A stretch of DNA of 64,000 bases. Origin: CAVVAH01 sp963746175. GTDB lineage: Bacteria; Actinomycetota; Actinomycetes; JACCUZ01. The DNA is taken from the NCBI GenBank assembly GCA_963746175.1, contig CAVVAH010000001.1:248001-312000 (forward strand), written 5' to 3'. The position numbers were made by a program, and so were the translations under genes. The notes beneath the pieces were generated by a model that was not told the DNA's origin, did no database searches, and saw nothing but the letters and a program-made list of their open reading frames with translations. Of the stretch, positions 43,932 to 52,789 are shown in pieces; position 1 is the stretch's first letter, and each line of letters begins with the position of its first letter.

Positions 43932-43987
43932 CCGTGATCATGAAAGTTCCTCAGGCTTAGAACCACGAAGAAGCTTCATGATCACGG
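43932..43987. terminator. TGATCATG palindrome, copy 2
   Basis: Arms CCGTGATCATGAA (43932-43944) and TTCATGATCACGG (43975-43987) pair over 13 bases around a 30-base loop. It follows rluB and touches the first possible start of the next gene. Confidence 0.75.
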
Positions 43988-44000
43988 GATGGGGGCGGGC

Positions 44001-44621
44001 ATGAGCCGGCCGCAGGACGTCGTGCGCGCGGGCTACGACGCCATCGGCGAGCGCTACCACCAGTGGTCGCACGCCGGCGCGACCCGGCTGCGGATGCTCG
44101 AGGTCGTCCTCGGCGCGCTGCAGCCGGCCGGCGTCGTGGTGGACCTCGGCTGCGGACCGGGTGACCCGGCGACCCGGCTGCTCAGCGAGGCCGGCCACCA
44201 CGTCCTCGGCGTCGACCTGTCGCGCGGTCAGCTCGCCATCGCGCGCCGGCTGGCACCGCGAGCCACCTTGGTGCAGGCGGACCTCACGGCGTTCGACCTG
44301 GCGCCGGGGACGGTCGACGCCGTGGTCTCGTTCTACGCGACCGGCCACCTGCCGGCGAGCGCGCACGCCCCGCTCTACGCCGCGATCGGCCGGTGGCTGC
44401 GGCCGGGCGGGCTGCTGCTCACCAGCGCGCCGCTGGGCGCGGGCGACGGTGGAGACGCCGACTGGCTCGGCGTGCCGATGTTCTTCGGCGGGATCGGCGT
44501 GGAGGCGACGCTGGGTGCGGTCGAGGACGGCGGGCTGGTCGTCGACTCGGCCGAGGTGGTCGTCGAGGACGGGGCCGGCACCGAGCGGTTCCTCTGGGTC
44601 GTGGCGCGCCGTCGGAGATGA
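44001..44621 (+). CDS. Class I SAM-dependent methyltransferase
   Basis: 206 residues. Motif I is 'VVVDLGCGPGDPATRLL', followed by 'VLGVDLSRGQLAIARRL' and 'WLRPGGLLLTSAPLG'. Substrate unknown. I choose ATG 44001 because GGGGGCGGG precedes it. An in-frame ATG at 43989 starts two bases after the palindrome arm and would add 'MGAG'. Confidence 0.85.
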   Translation: MSRPQDVVRAGYDAIGERYHQWSHAGATRLRMLEVVLGALQPAGVVVDLGCGPGDPATRLLSEAGHHVLGVDLSRGQLAIARRLAPRATLVQADLTAFDLAPGTVDAVVSFYATGHLPASAHAPLYAAIGRWLRPGGLLLTSAPLGAGDGGDADWLGVPMFFGGIGVEATLGAVEDGGLVVDSAEVVVEDGAGTERFLWVVARRRR

Positions 44622-44640
44622 CGAGCCTGCTCGGACCTCG

Positions 44641-45663
44641 TCACCGCCGCATCACCGGGCGGCCGGCGCGCCAGGTGAGGTCCAGCAGGTAGACGCCGCG
44701 GTAGACGACCGCGGGGTCCCAGCCGTGCACCACGAGGTGCTCCGTACCGTCCGGACCGGTGACCACGTCCTGCCCGCCGGGACCGGTGATCCCGGTGGCG
44801 GCGGACGTGAGCAACGGCCCGTCGGCCTTGCGGTAGGGACCCGTGAGCCGGTCCGCGACGGCGTACCCGGTGGCGTAGGCGTCGCCGCCGTAGTCGTTGG
44901 CGGAGTAGAGCAGGACGTACGAGCCGTCGTGTCGCACCAGCGTCGGCGCCTCGACGAGGTCGCCTTCCCAGGGCTGGTCCTGCTTCACGAGCCGGCGGCC
45001 CGGCCCGGCGGTGCGCAGCCCGTCAGCAGTCAGGCGCTGCAGGTGCAGCCAGGTGTCCCGCCCGCAGCAGTTGCCGTCGTTCTTCCACAGCAGCCACCGG
45101 GAGCCGTCCGGCTCGACGTGGCTGGCCGGGTCGATCGCGCCACCGGCGGCGACGGGGCACACCAGAGGGTCGCGGCCGACCGGACGGAACGGGCCCTCCG
45201 GAGAGGTGGCCGTGGCAACGCCGATGCACTGGACGTCCGGATCCACGCCGTGCGCGGTGACGTACATGACGAAGCCGTCGCCGACCGCGGACACGTCCGG
45301 TGCCCAGGTGCGCCCGTTGGTGGCCCAGGACGGCAGCTCCGGGAGCGGGTCGGTGCGGCTGACCGTCCAGGTGCGCAGGTCCGTCGAGGTCGCCAGCTGG
45401 ACGTTCCGGCTGCCGCTGCCGTTCTGCGTGGCGTAGGCGTAGTAGGTGTCACCCACGCGCAGGACGTCCGGGTCCGGGAAGTCCTGGTCGATGACGGGGG
45501 TCGGTGCGGTGTCCGACGTCGGAGAGGTCGGTGATGTCGTGCCGGACGGCGCGGCCGGCTGGTCCGCGTCGGAGCACGCACCGATGCTCCCGACCACCGC
45601 GACGGCGAGCACGGCGGCGGTCATCGTCCGGAGAGCGAGTCGTCGTCGGGGTGCGGGGCGCAT
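44641..45663 (-). CDS. GH43-like secreted lipoprotein (five-bladed beta-propeller glycosidase fold)
   Basis: 340 residues. A signal peptide with lipobox 'VVGSIGAC' gives a predicted lipid-anchored cysteine at about residue 30, then a Ser/Thr/Pro linker. The enzyme part shows the family's three acidic sites: Asp in 'DFPDPDVLRVGD', Asp in 'TWAPDVSAV' and Glu in 'LVEAPTLVRH'. Family 43 enzymes mostly cut arabinose- or xylose-containing glycans. The substrate is not readable. GGGGGAAG precedes the ATG. No sugar transporter or regulator lies next to it. Confidence 0.85.
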   Translation of the reverse strand: MRPAPRRRLALRTMTAAVLAVAVVGSIGACSDADQPAAPSGTTSPTSPTSDTAPTPVIDQDFPDPDVLRVGDTYYAYATQNGSGSRNVQLATSTDLRTWTVSRTDPLPELPSWATNGRTWAPDVSAVGDGFVMYVTAHGVDPDVQCIGVATATSPEGPFRPVGRDPLVCPVAAGGAIDPASHVEPDGSRWLLWKNDGNCCGRDTWLHLQRLTADGLRTAGPGRRLVKQDQPWEGDLVEAPTLVRHDGSYVLLYSANDYGGDAYATGYAVADRLTGPYRKADGPLLTSAATGITGPGGQDVVTGPDGTEHLVVHGWDPAVVYRGVYLLDLTWRAGRPVMRR

Positions 45664-45699
45664 GCCAGGCCGCTTCCCCCGGCAGGGCTGCGCACGCAC

Positions 45700-46096
45700 G
45701 AACGTTCGCCTGGGTCCCTGAGCTCGCCCTTCGCGTGTCTCGCGCCGTCGTCAGTGGAGGTCAGAGCGGCCTGGGAGGAGAGCGGCGGCCGCCCGCCGTC
45801 CGGTGGTCTCGCTCTGTGGACGGTTCCCGATCGATCTCGGGTGGCTTCACGTGATGAACTGGTGCTTGGCGCGGCGTGCAAGCCACGTGAAGCACCTGTT
45901 GGCCGCGCCAAGCAGCGCCCCGTCCCTGATCGATCTCACGATGCAGTCAGGGACCGGACGGCGAGAAGCCGAACGGCGCAGCGTCCGCGTCTTTGCCCCC
46001 GTCCACCACGACGGCGGGTCCGGGCCGCGTATCGGGGCGGGCACGCACCCATGTTCTGGCGCGTTTCCTGCACTGCTCCTCCCCAGTCCGTGGCAG
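45700..46096. other. Non-coding structured region
   Basis: About 400 bases between the GH43-like gene and a methyltransferase. I see no convincing gene: short open frames lack coding character. It contains a dense set of repeats at 45829-45952, listed separately, and the -10 of the next gene at its end. Confidence 0.6.
45829..45952. repeat. Interlocked inverted repeats and direct repeats
   Basis: GCTTCACGTG (45844-45853) pairs with CACGTGAAGC (45884-45893). TGCTTGGCGCGGC (45863-45875) pairs with GCCGCGCCAAGCA (45902-45914). The arms interlock in the order A, B, A', B'. GATCGATCTC occurs on each flank (45829-45838 and 45928-45937), and CCCTGA/TCAGGG (45924-45929, 45947-45952) add another short stem. 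Confidence 0.75.
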
Positions 46097-46102
46097 TAGG
46101 TT
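46097..46102 (+). promoter_or_regulatory. -10 element of a leaderless gene
   Basis: TAGGTT ends six bases before the ATG at 46109. No ribosome binding site lies between. Confidence 0.6.
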
Positions 46103-46108
46103 TCGCAG

Positions 46109-46870
46109 ATGGCCTTCGACGTCACCGCGGACGCCTACGGCCGGTTCATGGGGCGCTGGTCGGAGCAGCTGTCCGGCCCGCTCGCGGACCTGGCCGGCGT
46201 GGCGCCGGGCCAGCGGGTGCTGGACGTCGGGTGCGGGCCGGGAGTGCTGACCACCGTGCTGGTGGACCGTGTCGGCGCCGACCACGTGCACGCCGTGGAC
46301 CCGTCCGAGCCGTTCGTCGCCGCCGCGAGAAGCCGGTTCCCGTCCGTCGACGTCCGCCGGGCCGCCGCCGAGGACCTGCCCTTCGCCGACGGTACGTTCG
46401 ACGCGGCGCTGGCCCAGCTGGTCGTGCACTTCATGGCCGACCCGGTAGCCGGTCTCCGCGAGACGGCCCGGGTCACCCGTCCCGGCGGCGCGGTGGTCGC
46501 CTGCGTCTGGGACCACACCGGCGAGCGGTCACCGCTGTCCACCTTCTGGCAGGCCGCCCTCGAGCTCGACCCGACCACTCCCGGCGAGGCGGACCTCCCC
46601 GGTGTCCGGGAGGGGCACCTGGTCGAGCTGGCCCGGTCGGCCGGCCTCGCGGACGTCACCGGGTCGGTGCTGACCTCCACGCGGCAGTTCGCGACGCTGG
46701 ACGAGTGGTGGGAGCCGTACACCCTGGGCGTGGGCCCGGCCGGCGACCACGTCGCCCGCCTCAACGACGCAGGTCGGGCGGCGTTGCGCGCCCGCTGCGC
46801 CGACCTGCTGCCGCCACCACCGTTCGAGCTCACCGCTGCCGCGTGGGCGGTCCGTGCCACGGTGGCCTAG
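46109..46870 (+). CDS. SAM-dependent methyltransferase (UbiE/Methyltransf_11 type)
   Basis: 253 residues. 'VLDVGCGPGVLTTVLVDRVG' is motif I, 'VHAVDPSEPFVAAAR' the acidic loop and 'ARVTRPGGAVVACVWDH' the post-motif. Substrate unknown. Leaderless start preceded by TAGGTT. It converges with the next gene over a six-base gap. Confidence 0.88.
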   Translation: MAFDVTADAYGRFMGRWSEQLSGPLADLAGVAPGQRVLDVGCGPGVLTTVLVDRVGADHVHAVDPSEPFVAAARSRFPSVDVRRAAAEDLPFADGTFDAALAQLVVHFMADPVAGLRETARVTRPGGAVVACVWDHTGERSPLSTFWQAALELDPTTPGEADLPGVREGHLVELARSAGLADVTGSVLTSTRQFATLDEWWEPYTLGVGPAGDHVARLNDAGRAALRARCADLLPPPPFELTAAAWAVRATVA

Positions 46871-46876
46871 GACGGG

Positions 46877-47524
46877 TCAGGAACCGGAGCGGGTGAACAG
46901 CAGGTGCGTCACCCCGCTGGGTGAGGACGTGGCCTCGACCTCGTAGTCCTTCTCGATGCCCTCCAGGCCGTCCCAGAGGCGGACCCCCCGGCCGAGCAGG
47001 ATCGGGACCACCACCACGTGCATGTGGTCGACGAGCCCGGCAGCGAGGAAGTCGCGGATCGTGGTGGCACCCCCGCCGATCCGGACGTCCAGGCCACCGG
47101 TCGCCTCGCGGGCCGTCTCGAGCGCCTCGGCGGGAGAGGCGTCGAGGAAGTGGAACGTCGTACCGCCCTCCATCTCGATCGACGGCCGGGTGTGATGGGT
47201 CAGGACGTAGACCGGTGTGTGGAACGGCGGGTTGGGACCCCACCACCCCTTCCACTCGGCGTCCTCGTGCCATCCCGGCCAGCCGAACTTCCCGGCGCCC
47301 ATGATCTCGGCGCCGACCCCTGGGTCGTGCAGCCGCAGGAAGGCGTCGTCCAGGCCGCGGCGGCCGCCGGGCTCCCCGACCATCTCGTGCCACCAGCGGG
47401 TGCCGAACATCCACTCGTGCAGCCGCTCGCCGGCGTGGCCGAACGGCGCCTCGTGGCTCTGGACGTCGCCGGTGCCGAAGCCGTCGAGCGAGATGGAGAA
47501 GAACTGGACGCGGGCGAGTGACAT
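46877..47524 (-). CDS. Dihydrofolate reductase-fold (RibD C-terminal) family protein
   Basis: 215 residues. 'VQFFSISLDGFGTGD' at the N terminus and 'RIGGGATTIRDFLAAGLVDHMHVVVVPILLGRGVRLW' region (two neighbouring motifs) are typical of the DHFR-like/RibD C-terminal superfamily. Such single-domain proteins are NADPH-dependent reductases of unknown substrate. GGAGGAG precedes the ATG on the minus strand with eight bases between. Confidence 0.88.
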   Translation of the reverse strand: MSLARVQFFSISLDGFGTGDVQSHEAPFGHAGERLHEWMFGTRWWHEMVGEPGGRRGLDDAFLRLHDPGVGAEIMGAGKFGWPGWHEDAEWKGWWGPNPPFHTPVYVLTHHTRPSIEMEGGTTFHFLDASPAEALETAREATGGLDVRIGGGATTIRDFLAAGLVDHMHVVVVPILLGRGVRLWDGLEGIEKDYEVEATSSPSGVTHLLFTRSGS

Positions 47525-47588
47525 GACAGGTGCTCCTCCGTCGACCTTGAGTCAGGCTCTTCCCCAGCCTCTCCGACGGCGGCCGGAC

Positions 47589-48470
47589 CTAGTCCACCGG
47601 GTTCGGTGGCTGGCCCTCGCGGCGGCCGAGCGTGACGCCGACGCTGGCGCAGCTCACCAGCAGCAGCGCGACCAGCTCCCGGTGGCCGAGCCGCTGGTCG
47701 AGCACGATCAGGCCGGCGATCGCCGCGGCGCCGGGCTCGAGGCTCATGAGGACGCCGAACACCCGGGTCGGCAGCCGGCGCAGCGCGGTCAGCTCCAGGC
47801 CGTACGGCACCGCCGAGGACAGCACCGCGACCACGGCACCGACGAGGAGCGCCCAGCCGTCCGCCACCGCGTCCGCTGCCCCGGCGGCCCCGAACGGGAG
47901 GGCGAGCAGCGTCGAGACGCCGAGCGCCATCGCGAGCCCCTGGACGCCGGGCAGCACCCGCCCCACCCGGGCGCTGGCGAGGATGTAGCCGCCCCAGAAC
48001 AGCCCGGCGAGCAGCGCGAGGGCCAGCCCGCCCAGCGGTGTCGCACCGGTGTCCCGCAGACCGAGCAGCACCACGCCCGACCCGGCGAGCACGACCCACA
48101 GCAGGTCCACCACCCGCCGGGTCTGGGCCAGCGCCACCAGCAACGGCCCGAGGAACTCCACGGTGACCGCGACCCCCAGCGGCACCTCGCGGATCGCCGC
48201 GTAGAAGACCAGGTTCATCGCGCCCATCGAGAGCCCCAGCGCGATCACCGCGGTCCACTGGGCCCGGTCCCACCGGCGCACGTCGGGCCTCGTCACCGCG
48301 AGCAGCAGCACGGCCGCGACGAGCAGCCGGAGCAGCGTGATCCCGGCGGGGCCGGTGACGTCGAAGACGGTGCGAGCCACGGCGCTGCCGGTCTGCACCG
48401 AGGCGACCGAGACGAGCACCAGCAGGGGAGCCGGCACGCGGTCGGCGACGGACGCCCCGGTGCTGGACAC
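47589..48470 (-). CDS. EamA/RhtA family exporter
   Basis: 293 residues with about ten predicted membrane helices in two EamA halves, for example 'LVVALAQTRRVVDLLWVVLA' and 'ALLVGAVVAVLSSAVPYGLE'. 'FGVLMSLEPGAAAIAGLIVL' is the conserved segment of RhtA-type amino-acid or metabolite exporters. The GTG follows TAGGGT (complement of 48477-48482) by six bases, a leaderless arrangement. Divergent from aroH. Confidence 0.88.
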   Translation of the reverse strand: MSSTGASVADRVPAPLLVLVSVASVQTGSAVARTVFDVTGPAGITLLRLLVAAVLLLAVTRPDVRRWDRAQWTAVIALGLSMGAMNLVFYAAIREVPLGVAVTVEFLGPLLVALAQTRRVVDLLWVVLAGSGVVLLGLRDTGATPLGGLALALLAGLFWGGYILASARVGRVLPGVQGLAMALGVSTLLALPFGAAGAADAVADGWALLVGAVVAVLSSAVPYGLELTALRRLPTRVFGVLMSLEPGAAAIAGLIVLDQRLGHRELVALLLVSCASVGVTLGRREGQPPNPVD

Positions 48471-48540
48471 CAGGCGACCCTAGAGCGTGGCCCGGGTAGG
48501 TTGCGGCGGTCGGGACCTGTCGCAGCCGGGAGGAGGCAGC

Positions 48541-48903
48541 GTGGCCGTACGAGCCATCCGTGGCGCCACCCAGCTCGACGCCGACGACCGCGACCACCTG
48601 CTGGCCTCGGTCGACGAGCTGATCCGGGCACTGCTGCAGGAGAACGACCTCGACCACGACGACCTGGTGTCGATGTTCTTCACCGCCACCCCCGACCTGC
48701 ACAGCGAGTTCCCCGCGCTGGCGGCCCGTCAGCTCGGGATCGGCGACGTCCCGCTGCTGTGCGCCCAGGAGATCGACGTCTCCGGCGCGATGCCGCGGGT
48801 CATCCGCGTGATGGTCCACGCCGAGACCGCGCGCACCAAGGCCCAGGTGCGGCACGTCTACCTCCGCGGCGCCGTGGCCCTGCGGCGCGACCTCGCCCAG
48901 TGA
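48541..48903 (+). CDS. aroH: Chorismate mutase, AroH type
   Basis: Turns chorismate into prephenate. The 120 residues match the small trimeric AroH class. 'AVRAIRGATQLDADDRDHLL' and 'TPDLHSEFPALAARQ' are hallmarks. 'IRVMVHAETAR' and 'VYLRGAVALRRDL' include active-site Arg and Tyr positions. GGGAGGAGG lies just before the GTG. A TAGGTT at 48498 may be its -10. The stop overlaps the tyrA GTG, coupling the two steps. Confidence 0.94.
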   Translation: MAVRAIRGATQLDADDRDHLLASVDELIRALLQENDLDHDDLVSMFFTATPDLHSEFPALAARQLGIGDVPLLCAQEIDVSGAMPRVIRVMVHAETARTKAQVRHVYLRGAVALRRDLAQ

Positions 48904-50018
48904 CGCCGTCACCGACGAGGCCCGCTGCCGGCCCCGAGCTGCGCAGCTGCCTGGTCGTCGGGTCGGGGCTCATCGGCACGTCGGTCGCGCTGGCGCTGCG
49001 CCGGCACGGGGTCCAGGTGCACCTCACCGACCGCGACCCGCGGGCCGCCCGGCAGGCGGCCGACCTCGGCGCCGGCACGGTCGACCCGCCCACGGCCCAG
49101 GTCGACCTGGCCGTGGTCGCCGTGAGCCCCTCGGCGACCGCCGAGGTGGTGAGCGGCCTGCTGGCCGGCAACGTCGCCGCCACCGTGGTCGACACCTGCG
49201 GCGTCAAGGCCCGGGTGCTCCGCGAGGTCGCGGCGACCGTCGGCCCGGCGCCGCACTTCGTGGGCACCCACCCGATGGCCGGCCGGGAGCGGTCCGGTCC
49301 GCTGGCGGCGCGCGCCGACCTCTTCGAGGGCCGGCCATGGGCCGTGTCGCCCGCAGGGGCGGACGAGCGCTCGCTGGCCCGGGTCGGCCTGCTGCTCGAG
49401 CTCTGCGGTGCGGTACGCGTCGACATGGCGCCGGCCGACCACGACGCGGCGGTCGCCCTGGTCTCCCACGTGCCGCAGGTCGCTGCCTCCCTGGTGGCCG
49501 CCCGGCTGGCGGAGGGGGACGACGCCGCGCTGGCGCTCACCGGTCAGGGCCTGCGCGACGTGACCCGGGTCGCGGCGAGCGACCCGGACCTCTGGGTCGA
49601 CGTGCTGGTGGCCAACGCCGAGCCGGTGGCGCGGGTGCTGACCGAGCTCCGGCAGGACGTCGACGCCGTGGTGCACGCGCTGCACGAGGTCGGGGAAGAC
49701 GTCGAGTGGGCCAGGACGTCGCTGCGGGAGGTGCTCCTGCGCGGCAACGCCGGCCGGGCGCGGCTTCCCGGCAAGCACGGCGGCCGGCCCACGCCGTACG
49801 CCGTGGTGCCGGTCGTCCTCCCGGACCGGCCGGGCCAGCTGGGCCGGCTGTTCGCCGACGTCGGGGGTGCCGGGGTCAACATCGAGGACATCCGGATCGA
49901 GCACTCGCCCGGCCAGCCGGTCGGCCTCGTCGAGCTCGCTGTCACCCCGGGCGCCGAGGCCGGGCTGGTCGAGGCGCTGCAGGCGCTCGGCTGGGTCGTG
50001 CACGCCGAGGGCACGTAG
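48900..50018 (+). CDS. tyrA: Prephenate dehydrogenase with ACT domain
   Basis: Makes 4-hydroxyphenylpyruvate for tyrosine. 372 residues. The NAD-binding motif is 'LVVGSGLIGTSVALALR'. 'FVGTHPMAGRERSGP' carries the active-site His. 'VALVSHVPQVAASLVA' is the helical domain. A C-terminal ACT domain (about 300-372, 'VVLPDRPGQLGRLFADVGG') suggests amino acid feedback control. It takes the product of aroH, whose stop overlaps its start. Confidence 0.95.
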   Translation: MTPSPTRPAAGPELRSCLVVGSGLIGTSVALALRRHGVQVHLTDRDPRAARQAADLGAGTVDPPTAQVDLAVVAVSPSATAEVVSGLLAGNVAATVVDTCGVKARVLREVAATVGPAPHFVGTHPMAGRERSGPLAARADLFEGRPWAVSPAGADERSLARVGLLLELCGAVRVDMAPADHDAAVALVSHVPQVAASLVAARLAEGDDAALALTGQGLRDVTRVAASDPDLWVDVLVANAEPVARVLTELRQDVDAVVHALHEVGEDVEWARTSLREVLLRGNAGRARLPGKHGGRPTPYAVVPVVLPDRPGQLGRLFADVGGAGVNIEDIRIEHSPGQPVGLVELAVTPGAEAGLVEALQALGWVVHAEGT

Positions 50019-50042
50019 ACTCCCTGCTTCGGAAACGTTTCC
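50016..50042 (+). promoter_or_regulatory. cmk promoter with adjacent perfect palindrome
   Basis: TAGACT (50016-50021) overlaps the tyrA stop and looks like a -10. GGAAACGTTTCC (50031-50042) is a perfect 12-base palindrome at about the expected start of transcription. Its CG-centred form resembles LacI-family operators. Confidence 0.5.
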
Positions 50043-50081
50043 CCGCCTTCCGCTTCCCCCACCGGTCTTCGAGGTCGTCGC

Positions 50082-50771
50082 ATGCCTGCCCCCAGTCACC
50101 TGGTCGTCGCCGTCGACGGGCCCTCCGGATCGGGGAAGTCCAGCGTCTGCCGCGAGGTGGCCCGCCTCCTGGGCTTGCGCTACCTGGACACCGGGGCGAT
50201 GTACCGCGCCCTCACCTGGTGGGTCCTCGACAAGGACGCCGACCTCGACGACACCGAGACGGTCGCCCGGATGGCGCGCGAGCTGCCGCTGGAGATCGGC
50301 ACCTCGCCCGACGCCACGTTGGTCACCGTCGGCGGCGTCGACGTGTCCTCCGAGATCCGTGAGCCGCGCATCTCCGGAGCAGTGAGCGCGGTGGCCACCA
50401 ACCTGGGCGTCCGCGAGGAGCTGGTCCGGCGCCAGCGCGAGATCGCCGCGGCACCGGATGGCGCGGGCATCGTCGTCGAGGGTCGCGACATCACCACCGT
50501 CGTCGCGCCGGACGCCGCCGTCCGGGTGCTCCTCACCGCGTCCGAGCAGGCCCGGCTGGCCCGCCGCGCGCTGGAGGTGCACGGCAGCGACGACGACGAC
50601 GCGATCGCCGCGACCCGCGACCACGTCGTCCGGCGCGACGCGCAGGACTCGACGGTCGCCGACTTCCTGGCAGCCGGCGAAGGCGTCACCGTCGTCGACT
50701 CGTCGGAGCTGTCGTTCGAGGAGACCGTGCAGGCTCTCCTCGACCTGGTGGCGGCGGTGTCCCGTGGCTGA
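50082..50771 (+). CDS. cmk: Cytidylate kinase
   Basis: Phosphorylates CMP and dCMP. 229 residues. P-loop '[19 protein letters not shown]' (residues 9-27), '[14 protein letters not shown]' and '[17 protein letters not shown]' are the family motifs. ATG with GAGG about eight bases upstream. It overlaps der by eight bases, a pairing that is conserved across actinobacteria. Confidence 0.96.
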   Translation: MPAPSHLVVAVDGPSGSGKSSVCREVARLLGLRYLDTGAMYRALTWWVLDKDADLDDTETVARMARELPLEIGTSPDATLVTVGGVDVSSEIREPRISGAVSAVATNLGVREELVRRQREIAAAPDGAGIVVEGRDITTVVAPDAAVRVLLTASEQARLARRALEVHGSDDDDAIAATRDHVVRRDAQDSTVADFLAAGEGVTVVDSSELSFEETVQALLDLVAAVSRG

Positions 50772-52137
50772 GGACGTCGACGGCACGTACGTCGAGGACG
50801 TCGGCGACGAGGTCGCCGGACCGGTGCCGGTGCTGGCCGTGGTCGGCCGGCCCAACGTCGGGAAGTCGACGCTCGTCAACCGGATCATCGGACGCCGTGA
50901 GGCCGTCGTCGAGGACGTGCCCGGCGTGACGCGGGACCGGGTCCCGTACGACGCGACCTGGAACGGCCGTCGCTTCACCGTCGTCGACACCGGTGGCTGG
51001 GAGCACGACGCGAAGGGCCTGGCCGCGCAGGTGGCCGCCCAGGCGGAGATCGCCATCTCGCTCGCCGACGCCGTGCTCTTCGTCGTCGACGCCACCGTCG
51101 GGCCGACCGACACCGACGAGGCCGTCGTCCGCGTTCTCCGCCGGGCCGGCAAGCCGGTCGTCCTGGTCGCCAACAAGGTGGACAACACGAAGACCGAGGC
51201 CGACGCCGCCGAGCTCTGGTCGCTCGGCCTCGGCGAGCCCTACGCCGTGTCCGCCCTGCACGGCCGGGGCAGCGGCGACATGCTGGACGCCGTCCTCGCC
51301 GCGCTGCCGGAGACACCGGCGGAGACCGATGACCTCGAGGGCGGCCCCCGCCGGGTAGCCCTGCTGGGCAAGCCCAACGTCGGCAAGTCCTCGCTGCTCA
51401 ACAAGCTGGCCGGCGCTGACCGTGTCGTCGTCGACTCCGTCGCGGGAACCACCCGCGACCCGGTCGACGAGATGGTCGAGCTCGGTGGCCGGGAGTGGCG
51501 GTTCGTCGACACGGCCGGCATCAGGCGTCGCGCGCACCAGGCCAGCGGCACGGACTACTACGCGACCCTGCGGACCCAGTCCGCGCTGGACCGTGCCGAG
51601 GTGGCCGTCGTCCTGGTGGACTCGAGCGAGACGCTCTCGGAGCAGGACACCCGGATCATCTCGATGGTCGTCGAGTCCGGCCGCGCACTGGTCATCGCCT
51701 ACAACAAGTGGGACCTGCTGGACGAGGAGCGGCGCTTCTACCTCGAACGGGAGATCGAGCGCGACCTCGTGCAGGTGCCGTGGGCGCCGCGGGTCAACAT
51801 CTCGGCCCGGACCGGGCGGCACATGGAGAAGCTGGTGCCGGCGCTCGACGTGGCGCTGGCGTCCTGGGACTACCGCGTCCCGACCGGGCGGCTCAACGCC
51901 TTCCTCGGCGAGCTGGTCGCCGCCCACCCGCACCCCATCCGCGGCGGCAAGCAGCCGCGGATCCTGTTCGCGACCCAGGCCGACGTGCGGCCACCGCGGT
52001 TCGTGCTCTTCACGTCCGGCTTCCTGGAGGCCGGCTACCGGCGGTTCGTCGAGCGGCGGCTGCGCGAGGAGTTCGGCTTCGAGGGCACGCCGATCGAGGT
52101 CAGCGTCAAGATGCGGGAGAAGCGCGGGAAGGGCTGA
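50764..52137 (+). CDS. der: Ribosome-assembly GTPase Der (EngA)
   Basis: 457 residues with two tandem GTPase domains, G1 motifs 'GRPNVGKST' and 'GKPNVGKSS', each with its DxxG ('VDTGGWEHD', 'VDTAGIRRR') and NKxD ('VANKVDN', 'AYNKWDL'), and a C-terminal KH-like domain. It acts late in 50S subunit assembly. The GTG start lies inside the cmk end. Confidence 0.97.
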   Translation: MAEDVDGTYVEDVGDEVAGPVPVLAVVGRPNVGKSTLVNRIIGRREAVVEDVPGVTRDRVPYDATWNGRRFTVVDTGGWEHDAKGLAAQVAAQAEIAISLADAVLFVVDATVGPTDTDEAVVRVLRRAGKPVVLVANKVDNTKTEADAAELWSLGLGEPYAVSALHGRGSGDMLDAVLAALPETPAETDDLEGGPRRVALLGKPNVGKSSLLNKLAGADRVVVDSVAGTTRDPVDEMVELGGREWRFVDTAGIRRRAHQASGTDYYATLRTQSALDRAEVAVVLVDSSETLSEQDTRIISMVVESGRALVIAYNKWDLLDEERRFYLEREIERDLVQVPWAPRVNISARTGRHMEKLVPALDVALASWDYRVPTGRLNAFLGELVAAHPHPIRGGKQPRILFATQADVRPPRFVLFTSGFLEAGYRRFVERRLREEFGFEGTPIEVSVKMREKRGKG

Positions 52138-52152
52138 CCGAGGTCGGTCGTC

Positions 52153-52749
52153 CTAGTCGACGAGGATGACCGACACCCGGCCGTCGACGAGGGTGTCGAA
52201 CCCCTCGAGCACCCGCGCGCCGCCGAGGAACCGCGAGACCTGCCGGGCCTGCCGCTTCTGCTCGGGGTCGAGCCAGTAGACCGTCGTGGTGCTCACGTTG
52301 CCGCGGAAGTCGTCGACCCTGCCGATCTGCCAGCCGGCACCCTCCAGCCGGGCGGCCACCTGCTCCGCCGTCCCGTTCGGCGCGGACTGGTTGAGCACGT
52401 CGACCGGCACCGGCGCCGGGGCGCCGACCGTGGGACTGGCAGGCGAGGTCGTCCCGGCGTCCGAGGACGTCGACGGCGCCTTGGTCGAGGACGACGGCGT
52501 CGCCGCCTTCTTCGTCGTCGTCGGGGCGGGCGTCTGCGGGGTCTCACTGGCCGTGGGGGAGCCGCCCGACGATGCCGTGGTGACGTCGTCGTCGCTGTCC
52601 GGGCCGACGAAGGCCACGACGACGACGATCACCGTCGCGATGCCGATGACGGCCGCCAGCTGGACCAGGAAGAGCCGGGCGAGCTCGGCCACCGGACCGC
52701 GCTCCGGCCGCCGGTCGCCCTGCTGGTCCTGGTCGCTCACGTGGTCCAT
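52153..52749 (-). CDS. LytR C-terminal domain membrane protein
   Basis: 198 residues. A short cytoplasmic head, one membrane helix ('LVQLAAVIGIATVIVVVVAF', about 30-50), a long Ser/Thr/Pro/Ala linker (about 55-110) and a LytR_C domain ('VDVLNQSAPNGTAEQVAARL' to the end). Such stand-alone domains are cell-envelope associated in actinobacteria. The precise role is unknown. ATG 52749 and GTG 52740 are both possible starts. Confidence 0.85.
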   Translation of the reverse strand: MDHVSDQDQQGDRRPERGPVAELARLFLVQLAAVIGIATVIVVVVAFVGPDSDDDVTTASSGGSPTASETPQTPAPTTTKKAATPSSSTKAPSTSSDAGTTSPASPTVGAPAPVPVDVLNQSAPNGTAEQVAARLEGAGWQIGRVDDFRGNVSTTTVYWLDPEQKRQARQVSRFLGGARVLEGFDTLVDGRVSVILVD

Positions 52750-52789
52750 CCCATCACGGCCGGTGTCGGCATCGAACCGACCCGGGGGG

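Noticed and set aside
45700..46096. Short open frames in the gap before the methyltransferase at 46109
   Set aside because: None has a convincing start signal or coding bias, and they lie across the interlocked repeats.
52765..52781. T-arm-like hairpin on the minus strand (GTCGG stem, TTCGATG loop), suggesting a tRNA or attachment-site remnant
   Set aside because: No matching acceptor, D-arm or anticodon arm is found around it, and it lies between two genes on that strand. It may be a weak terminator.
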